Source: DAOTWP01 sp034435675 (GTDB taxonomy: Bacteria; Chloroflexota; Anaerolineae; Aggregatilineales; Phototrophicaceae). From it: DNA of 6,749 bases. Of the stretch, positions 1-4,377 are shown in pieces. The stretch lies in assembly GCA_034435675.1 (NCBI GenBank), contig DAOTWP010000055.1, forward strand, positions 1 to 6,749, read 5' to 3'. Position 1 is the stretch's first letter, and the number at the start of each line of letters is the position of its first letter. The position numbers were made by a program, and so were the translations under genes. Under the pieces are notes generated by a model, which did not search any database, was not told the origin of the DNA, and saw only the letters and a list, made by a program, of their open reading frames with translations.

Positions 1-40
1 CGCGCACGATGCCGCGCACGATGCCGCGCAGGATGCCGCG
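1..40 (+). repeat. 12-bp tandem repeat encoding an Ala-His-Asp-Ala repeat
   Basis: The unit CGCGCACGATGC occurs at 1-12 and again identically at 13-24. A third copy at 25-36 has one change (C to G at 31), and a decaying partial copy follows at 37-40. The period is a multiple of three, so the reading frame survives copy-number change. In the histidine-kinase frame the repeat reads AHDA, AHDA, AQDA, then ARQN. The array touches the window edge, so its true copy number is unknown. It probably forms part of a helical linker before the first visible GAF domain. Confidence 0.8.
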
Positions 41-2224
41 CGCCAGAATGTGACTCTGCACCGGCTGTATGAAATTCTGCTGGAAATCAGCACGCAGATG
101 ACGACGCTCAACGCAGATGAACTGCTGGAGCGCGTGCTGCTGCGTGGCATCACCTTGCTGGATGCGCATGGCGGGGTGCTGATGCTGTATCAGCCGGAAA
201 CCCACCGTCTTACCGTCGTAAACGCCGTTGGCAGTATCAGCCATTTTGCTGGCGCGGATATGCCCGCCGATGAAGGGCTTTCGGGACGGGTGCTGCAAAC
301 CCGGCGCAGTCATGCCGTTGATGACTATCTGCGCTGGGAGCAGTGTCGTCCGATGCCGGCTTCCAATGCGTCACACATCCGGGCAGCGCTGGGGATTCCG
401 CTGCTAGTCAACGATGCCGTAATTGGTGTAATTAATATCGTTCGTGATACTCCCTTTGATGAGCAGAGTGTGTGGCTGGGGCAGATGTTCGCGGCACAGG
501 TTGCCGTGATGATCGAAAATGCTCGTTTGTTCAAATTGCAGCGCCATCAACAGGAAGTTTCTACATCACTACGCGAAGTCAGCCTGCTGCTGACCAGTTC
601 GCTGAAGCTGGACGAAACCCTGCACCATCTGATCGAAATCGCGCAAAAACTGTTCCCACAGGCAGTTGGCACAACAGTGCAGCTATTGGATGAAACAACC
701 GAAACTCTGCAAACCATCGCGGCATCTATTCAGAGCAACAACTCGCCCCAGAAGGTCGTTTTTCGCCCACGACGCGGGATCGCTGGACACGCTGTTTCCG
801 AACGCCGGGTCATCAATGTCGCCAACGTTGCAGCAGATGCACGCTTTCTGCCCTCCCCCGGCGCACCCGCGTACAAGTCGCTGCTGGTTGCCCCGCTGCT
901 CATGGGCGACCGTGTGTGGGGCACGCTGTCGATTAGCGCCATGGAAGCAAATGCATTCGATACCGAGGACGAACAACTGGCAGATCTGCTGGCGCGCCAG
1001 GCAGCCGCGGCAATCGAAAACACGCTGCTGGTTGAAAAAGTGCGCCACCATGCTGACGAACTGGAACAGCGCGTTAATGAGCGCACCCTTGAACTGGAAC
1101 ACGCCAAAGAACGGGTCGAAACGATTCTGTTCAACAATACCGATGGCATCGCCCTGTTGAACGAAGACGGCAGTATTGAACAGACAAACCCTGCTTTTGA
1201 CCGCATGTTTGGCTTTGAAATCGGCGTGGATCAGACCTTTGGTAAACCGTTTCTGGAGACGGTTCATCCACATTACCGCGCCCTGCTGCAAGCAGCACTG
1301 AATAACGTCAAAGAGAGCCGTGCAGCGCAGCGTGTTGAACTGGATATGTGTCGGCAGGACGGCACCTCATTTGCTGCAGATATGGTTCTATACACGATTG
1401 AACCGCATCGCAAATACCCGATGAATATTGTGTGCAGCCTGCGCGACGTGACCGAACGGCGCGAACTGGAGCAGAACCTGCTGGAAGCGCTCGAAAAGGA
1501 GAAGCTCCTTGGCGAACTCAAGTCGCGCTTTGCTTCGATGGTTTCGCATAACTTTCGCACGCCGCTGGCAATTATTCTGTCCTCGGCAGATATGCTCATG
1601 CGCTACAGCCCCCGCCTGACCGAAGATAAGAAGCAGCAGCAGTTGTTCAAGATTCAGGGGCAGGTGCGCAACCTGACGACAATGCTGGATGATATTCTGA
1701 TGATCAGCCGGGCGCAGACGGTCGGGCTGGAAGTGCGCCCCAACACAATCCATCTGGAAAGCTTCTGTCGGGAACTGGTCGAGGAACTGCGGGCTGCACA
1801 TGGACGTGAAGAAGATGTCTACTTTGAGGCGCACAGCGGATGTGGCACCGCATTTTTGGATGAACGCCTGTTGAACCAGGCGGTTGCCAATTTGCTCAGC
1901 AATGCCATCAAATATACGCCGGTGGGTCGCAAAATCAGAGTAACACTGTACTGCGAGAGTACTGGCTTCGCGCTCAGCATACAGGACGAAGGCATCGGTA
2001 TCCCTGCCGCTGACCTTGAACGCATTTATGATCCTTTCCATCGGGGAAACAATGTCGGTGTGCTGCCGGGGACCGGGCTGGGGCTGGCGATCACCCATCA
2101 AGCAGTGCAGGCGCATGGCGGAAGCATTGAGGTGAGCAGCACAGTTGGCGTGGGTACACGCTTCACAATCCATATGCCGCTGCGGATCCCCGAAGCTGAG
2201 CCACTGAGAGGACAGGGCGATTGA
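2..2224 (+). CDS. GAF-GAF-PAS sensor histidine kinase, 5' end outside the window
   Basis: This is a cytoplasmic two-component sensor kinase that should autophosphorylate on histidine and pass the phosphate to a response regulator not seen here. Residues are numbered from the GTG at 50. There are two GAF domains (about 20-160 and 185-328), a charged coiled coil (329-356), a PAS domain (357-478; DGSIEQTNPAFDRMFGF) and a HisKA dimerisation domain (about 490-556). The presumed phospho-acceptor is His500 in SHNFRTPL. The HATPase domain (about 600-712) has its N-box at N614/N618, DEGIGIP at 646-652, DPFHRGN at 661-667 and GTGLGL at 674-679. No membrane helix, signal peptide or receiver domain is visible. 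GTG 50 is only the first start codon in view: sixteen more open codons precede it up to the edge and read like a linker, and no Shine-Dalgarno lies near it, so the gene most likely begins further left. Oddity: the residue after the H-box His is Asn, where Glu or Asp is usual. The signal sensed is unknown. The family call is certain; the start is not. Confidence 0.93.
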   Translation, partial: AHDAAHDAAQDAARQNVTLHRLYEILLEISTQMTTLNADELLERVLLRGITLLDAHGGVLMLYQPETHRLTVVNAVGSISHFAGADMPADEGLSGRVLQTRRSHAVDDYLRWEQCRPMPASNASHIRAALGIPLLVNDAVIGVINIVRDTPFDEQSVWLGQMFAAQVAVMIENARLFKLQRHQQEVSTSLREVSLLLTSSLKLDETLHHLIEIAQKLFPQAVGTTVQLLDETTETLQTIAASIQSNNSPQKVVFRPRRGIAGHAVSERRVINVANVAADARFLPSPGAPAYKSLLVAPLLMGDRVWGTLSISAMEANAFDTEDEQLADLLARQAAAAIENTLLVEKVRHHADELEQRVNERTLELEHAKERVETILFNNTDGIALLNEDGSIEQTNPAFDRMFGFEIGVDQTFGKPFLETVHPHYRALLQAALNNVKESRAAQRVELDMCRQDGTSFAADMVLYTIEPHRKYPMNIVCSLRDVTERRELEQNLLEALEKEKLLGELKSRFASMVSHNFRTPLAIILSSADMLMRYSPRLTEDKKQQQLFKIQGQVRNLTTMLDDILMISRAQTVGLEVRPNTIHLESFCRELVEELRAAHGREEDVYFEAHSGCGTAFLDERLLNQAVANLLSNAIKYTPVGRKIRVTLYCESTGFALSIQDEGIGIPAADLERIYDPFHRGNNVGVLPGTGLGLAITHQAVQAHGGSIEVSSTVGVGTRFTIHMPLRIPEAEPLRGQGD

Positions 2225-2239
2225 AGCGGTACTCGCCCT
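2214..2239 (+). terminator. Weak stem-loop at the histidine kinase stop codon
   Basis: AGGGCGA at 2214-2220 pairs perfectly with TCGCCCT at 2233-2239 around a 12-nt loop that contains the TGA stop (2222-2224). The following bases are only mildly T-rich, with no real U-tract. It could help end the kinase transcript or protect its 3' end. A seven-pair stem with a large loop is weak evidence for an intrinsic terminator. Confidence 0.3.
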
Positions 2240-2270
2240 TGATTGCTTTAGGGTGCATAATTCGGTTGTA

Positions 2271-2279
2271 TGTTATACT
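2271..2279 (+). promoter_or_regulatory. Extended -10 promoter candidate for coaE
   Basis: TGTTATACT contains TATACT (five of six matches to TATAAT) preceded by TGn, the extended -10 signature of housekeeping-sigma promoters, which can work with a poor -35 element. No good -35 hexamer lies 16-18 bp upstream. It sits in an AT-rich stretch between the kinase and coaE and would start transcription near 2286, leaving a leader of about 50 nt before the coaE start. Confidence 0.5.
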
Positions 2280-2320
2280 TTGAATGCGATTTTAACTTGT
2301 CTAATTTCAAAATGGCTATC

Positions 2321-2325
2321 GGAGG
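2321..2325 (+). promoter_or_regulatory. Shine-Dalgarno that decides the coaE start
   Basis: GGAGG (continuing as GGAGGGG to 2327) is the strongest ribosome binding site in the window. It ends 3 nt before GTG 2329, which is too close, and 9 nt before the in-frame GTG 2335, which is well placed. The start is therefore set at 2335 and the protein begins MGRWANKYVIGLTG. Confidence 0.7.
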
Positions 2326-2334
2326 GGTGTGACC

Positions 2335-3570
2335 GTGGGTCGTTGGGCAAACAAATACGTAATCGGTCTCACAGGGAATATTGCAGCCGGGAAAAGTGTC
2401 GTGCGGCAGATGTTGCAGCATCTGGGGGCATATACCATTGATGCCGACGGACTGGCGCATCAGGCAATGCAGCCCGGTGCACCGGCGTATAAACCTGTTG
2501 TCGAGACATTTGGTCAATTAGTGTTGAACCCCGATAAGACCATTAACCGCGCCATGCTGGGGAATATCGTCTTTGCCAACCCCGCGGCGCTGGCGACACT
2601 AGAGAAAATCACACACCCGGTGGTTTCGCAGGCGATTAATGCGCTGGTCAGCCGCGCCAAACAGCGGGTCGTTGTCATCGAAGCGATCAAATTGGTCGAG
2701 GGCGATCTGGCGACTGCGGTGGATGCCATCTGGGTCGTGGATGCGTCTCCGCAGGTTCGGCTGGCACGTCTGGTTCAGAAACGCAAGATGAGCGAAAATG
2801 ACGCCCGCCAGCGCATCAGCGCCCAGAACCCCCAGCAGGAAAAACTCAACAAAGCCCAGGTCATCATCAAGAATGATGGCAATGTTGAAGATACCTGGAA
2901 ACAGGTGCAGATTGCGTGGGATAGGGTGAAGCAACTGCTTGCGCCTGCCCCCGCCAAACCTGCCGCGCCCGCTGCCCCAGCACCTGCCAAGCCCGCTGCC
3001 GCTGCGCCCGCGAAGTCTGCACCAACACCGCGCGCAGCAGCGCCAGAAGAAGAAGAAGAAATCAGCCTGCCGATGCCGAAGGATGTCATCGTCAAGCGTG
3101 GCATGCCGGGCAATGCCGATGCCATCGCCCAGTTTATCAGCCGTGCCTCCGGCAAGACCATTTCACGCGGTGATGTAATGATGGCATTTGGCGAAAAGAG
3201 CTATCTGCTGGCACAGGACGAACGCGGCGAAATTGTTGGTGTGCTGGGCTGGCAGGTCGAAAACCTGATTACCCGCGCGGATGAGTTCTATGTAAGCCAG
3301 GGCGCGCCAGTCAATTCCACCGTTATCGCGCTGGTGATTGCCGTTGAACAGGCATCCAAAGAGCTGCAAAGCGAAGTGGGCTTCATTTTCCTGCCCAAAA
3401 CAATTCCACAGACGGCGGTTGAAACCTTCCTCAAAAGCGGTTACGAACTGACGACGATTAAGGACATCAAGATTCCGGCATGGCGCGAGGCAGTGCAGGA
3501 AGTTGCCAGCGATGAGGTGCAGATTTTGACCAAGCGCCTGCGTAAGGACCGCGTGTTGAAGCCGATCTAA
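2335..3570 (+). CDS. coaE: Dephospho-CoA kinase fused to a GNAT-like C-terminal domain
   Basis: Catalyses the last step of coenzyme A synthesis in the cytosol: ATP-dependent phosphorylation of the ribose 3'-OH of dephospho-CoA. The protein has 411 residues from GTG 2335; CoaE is usually about 200. Residues 1-202 are the kinase. They contain the P-loop GLTGNIAAGKS (11-21, with K20 and S21), IDAD (35-38, with D36 and D38), and a lid and core region with KRKMSENDARQRISAQNPQQ. The strand usually read as DVPLL(F/V)E is here EAIKLVE (116-122). Residues 203-242 are a low-complexity Ala/Pro/Lys linker ending in five Glu. Residues 250 to about 385 look like a GNAT acetyltransferase fold (VKRGMPGNADAIAQFI, then GEIVGVLGWQVENL at 298-311, then FYV at 318-320). 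The usual acetyl-CoA pyrophosphate loop (R/QxxGxG/A) is not recognisable after FYV. I infer a regulatory or CoA-binding add-on in place of an active acetyltransferase. An in-frame GTG at 2329 is the alternative start. The kinase call is firm; the C-terminal fold is tentative. Confidence 0.93.
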   Translation: MGRWANKYVIGLTGNIAAGKSVVRQMLQHLGAYTIDADGLAHQAMQPGAPAYKPVVETFGQLVLNPDKTINRAMLGNIVFANPAALATLEKITHPVVSQAINALVSRAKQRVVVIEAIKLVEGDLATAVDAIWVVDASPQVRLARLVQKRKMSENDARQRISAQNPQQEKLNKAQVIIKNDGNVEDTWKQVQIAWDRVKQLLAPAPAKPAAPAAPAPAKPAAAAPAKSAPTPRAAAPEEEEEISLPMPKDVIVKRGMPGNADAIAQFISRASGKTISRGDVMMAFGEKSYLLAQDERGEIVGVLGWQVENLITRADEFYVSQGAPVNSTVIALVIAVEQASKELQSEVGFIFLPKTIPQTAVETFLKSGYELTTIKDIKIPAWREAVQEVASDEVQILTKRLRKDRVLKPI

Positions 3571-3592
3571 TCTGGTTATCGGGCGGGGGTGA

Positions 3593-3654
3593 CAGCCTGT
3601 GCGGCTGACTTACAGGTAAACAAGGGGGTTCCCCCCCTTCAGCAGCTTATGCTG
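3593..3654 (+). terminator. Cluster of three hairpins downstream of coaE
   Basis: Three stem-loops follow one another. CAGCC 3593-3597 pairs with GGCTG 3603-3607. AAGGGGG 3622-3628 pairs with CCCCCTT 3633-3639 around a TTCC loop. CAGCA 3640-3644 pairs with TGCTG 3650-3654. The middle one is a compact seven-pair GC stem typical of an intrinsic terminator, but no U-run follows it. The likeliest role is ending the coaE transcript. I matched none of the well-known riboswitch cores by eye. The rest of the 3571-3807 gap shows only a promoter candidate and no gene. Confidence 0.45.
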
Positions 3655-3689
3655 GTCGCTGTGTTGTCGCGCTGCCCTGCTGTATCCCC

Positions 3690-3718
3690 TTGCCAGAACC
3701 CTGCCAGCCGTTTACACT
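3690..3718 (+). promoter_or_regulatory. Sigma-70-type promoter candidate for the small membrane protein
   Basis: TTGCCA at 3690-3695 (five of six to TTGACA) and TACACT at 3713-3718 (four of six to TATAAT) are separated by 17 bp, the ideal spacing. Transcription would start near 3725 and leave a leader of about 80 nt before ATG 3808. Matches of this quality occur by chance, so this is a candidate only. Confidence 0.35.
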
Positions 3719-3807
3719 TGCCTGCGTATTGGTGAAGATGCTCTGCGCCAGCCCACACGGCGATCGCAAAGTGCCAGTTGGGGCGCATTTGCAAAAGTGA
3801 GAGTTTG

Positions 3808-4134
3808 ATGAACCTGAGCCAACTTGAACAGCTTACCCTCGTCCAGTGGGCATCCCGCCATCCCCGGCTTGCCGCCTGGATTGTGCTTTCTGTGGGCATT
3901 GTGCTGCTGGTCATCATCGAAGCGCGCGATGTCGGGCTGTTGGCAACGCAATGGTTGGCACTGGTTGGGGCATGCGTGCTGGTCGCCGGTGCGTGCGTGT
4001 GGATCATCAGTTGGGAAGACACGGACGAAGCAGAAGAAGCCGCCGCGTTCAGCGATAAACCTGCCGCCAGTGCCAGTGAATCACAGCCGAGTACCGACAC
4101 GCCCGCCGCCACCACTGAACCACCTGCCAGCTAA
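3808..4134 (+). CDS. Small two-helix membrane protein with acidic disordered tail
   Basis: I do not recognise a named family. The 108-residue product begins MNLSQLEQLTLVQWASRHPRL. It has two predicted membrane helices, about 23-37 (WIVLSVGIVLLVII) and about 48-69 (QWLALVGACVLVAGACVWII), joined by a short charged turn (EARD, 38-41). A hydrophilic tail from 70 onward starts EDTDEAEE and ends in Ser/Thr/Pro/Ala-rich sequence. Basic residues R17 and R20 just before helix 1 suggest that both ends face the cytoplasm. No enzymatic motif or signal-peptide cleavage site is visible. ATG 3808 is preferred over the in-frame TTG 3778, whose extra ten residues look unlike coding sequence; the Shine-Dalgarno (a GAG-rich stretch near 3797-3803) is weak. 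It stands alone between coaE and the peptidase with its own gaps. The helix pattern and amphipathic N-terminus make a real gene more likely than chance. The antisense frame here is a shadow. Confidence 0.68.
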   Translation: MNLSQLEQLTLVQWASRHPRLAAWIVLSVGIVLLVIIEARDVGLLATQWLALVGACVLVAGACVWIISWEDTDEAEEAAAFSDKPAASASESQPSTDTPAATTEPPAS

Positions 4135-4142
4135 CACAGCAC

Positions 4143-4198
4143 GGCATCTGCATGCAGCCAGGCGCATGCCATAACCGCCAGCAGCGCTGCAGCGCCTG
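4143..4198. repeat. Palindrome-rich intergenic patch
   Basis: CTGCATGCAG (4148-4157) and GCGCTGCAGCGC (4184-4195) are perfect palindromes. CAGGCGC 4159-4165 pairs with GCGCCTG 4192-4198, and GGCAT 4143-4147 with ATGCC 4166-4170. Together they could fold into a GC-rich structure ending transcription of the small membrane gene, though no U-tract follows. The rest of the 4135-4377 gap holds the peptidase promoter and Shine-Dalgarno, and a 39-codon minus-strand reading frame (4131-4250) that I do not call as a gene. Confidence 0.4.
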
Positions 4199-4299
4199 TA
4201 CCCGCCAGGTTCCCTTCATAATCCAGTTGACCGATTAGCTGAACCGCCAACGCCTGTGGCGCGGTGGATTGGCTCTACCCATGCACCAGCAAGAGACGG

Positions 4300-4305
4300 T
4301 ATAAT
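4300..4305 (+). promoter_or_regulatory. Perfect TATAAT -10 box upstream of the peptidase gene
   Basis: TATAAT matches the housekeeping -10 consensus exactly. No convincing -35 hexamer lies 16-18 bp upstream (TTGGCT at 4269 is 25 bp away) and there is no TGn extension. Transcription would begin near 4312 and leave a leader of about 65 nt. That places the longer reading-frame start at GTG 4264 upstream of the transcript, which supports ATG 4378 as the true start. Confidence 0.5.
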
Positions 4306-4364
4306 CCGTTGAAAATTATTTTGCAGCGAGAAAACCTCGTTTGTTTCACCTATGGCGTTTTGCC

Positions 4365-4371
4365 GGGAGAG
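4365..4371 (+). promoter_or_regulatory. Ribosome binding site deciding the pepF start
   Basis: GGGAGAG includes GGAG at 4366-4369, which ends 8 nt before ATG 4378. This is a normal spacing and identifies that ATG as the start over the upstream in-frame GTG 4264. Confidence 0.6.
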
Positions 4372-4377
4372 TGCCTG

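Noticed and set aside
1..40. Edge repeat as a CRISPR array
   Set aside because: The units are only 12 bp, directly abutting with no spacers, and they translate cleanly in the kinase frame.
341..430. First GAF domain as a bilin-binding phytochrome domain
   Set aside because: The Cys in EQCRP and the His in SHIRAALGIPL do not form the Cys-His pair of chromophore-binding GAF domains. The sequence fits an ordinary GAF.
1388..2173. Minus-strand open frame of 261 codons
   Set aside because: It lies wholly antisense to the HisKA and HATPase domains of the kinase, and its translation shows no domain pattern. It is a shadow of the codon bias of the real gene.
2329..2334. GTG 2329 as the coaE start
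   Set aside because: Only 3 nt separate it from GGAGG, whereas GTG 2335 has a 9-nt spacing. The difference is only two residues.
3593..3639. Known riboswitch or tRNA downstream of coaE
   Set aside because: The GGTTCC-like tract is part of a simple GC hairpin. No cloverleaf, anticodon stem or recognisable riboswitch core could be built by eye.
3760..3795. GCGATCGC and TTTGCAAA palindromes as operators
   Set aside because: They are single short palindromes without a second copy or clear placement relative to the promoter candidate, so they are compatible with chance.
3639..4115. Minus-strand open frame of 158 codons
   Set aside because: It is antisense to the small membrane gene. Its Ser/Thr-rich translation is what an Ala/Val/Leu-rich gene gives on the opposite strand.
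4264..4377. N-terminal extension of PepF from GTG 4264
   Set aside because: It overlaps a perfect -10 box, has no Shine-Dalgarno and unusual composition, and would exceed the usual PepF length. ATG 4378 is well supported.
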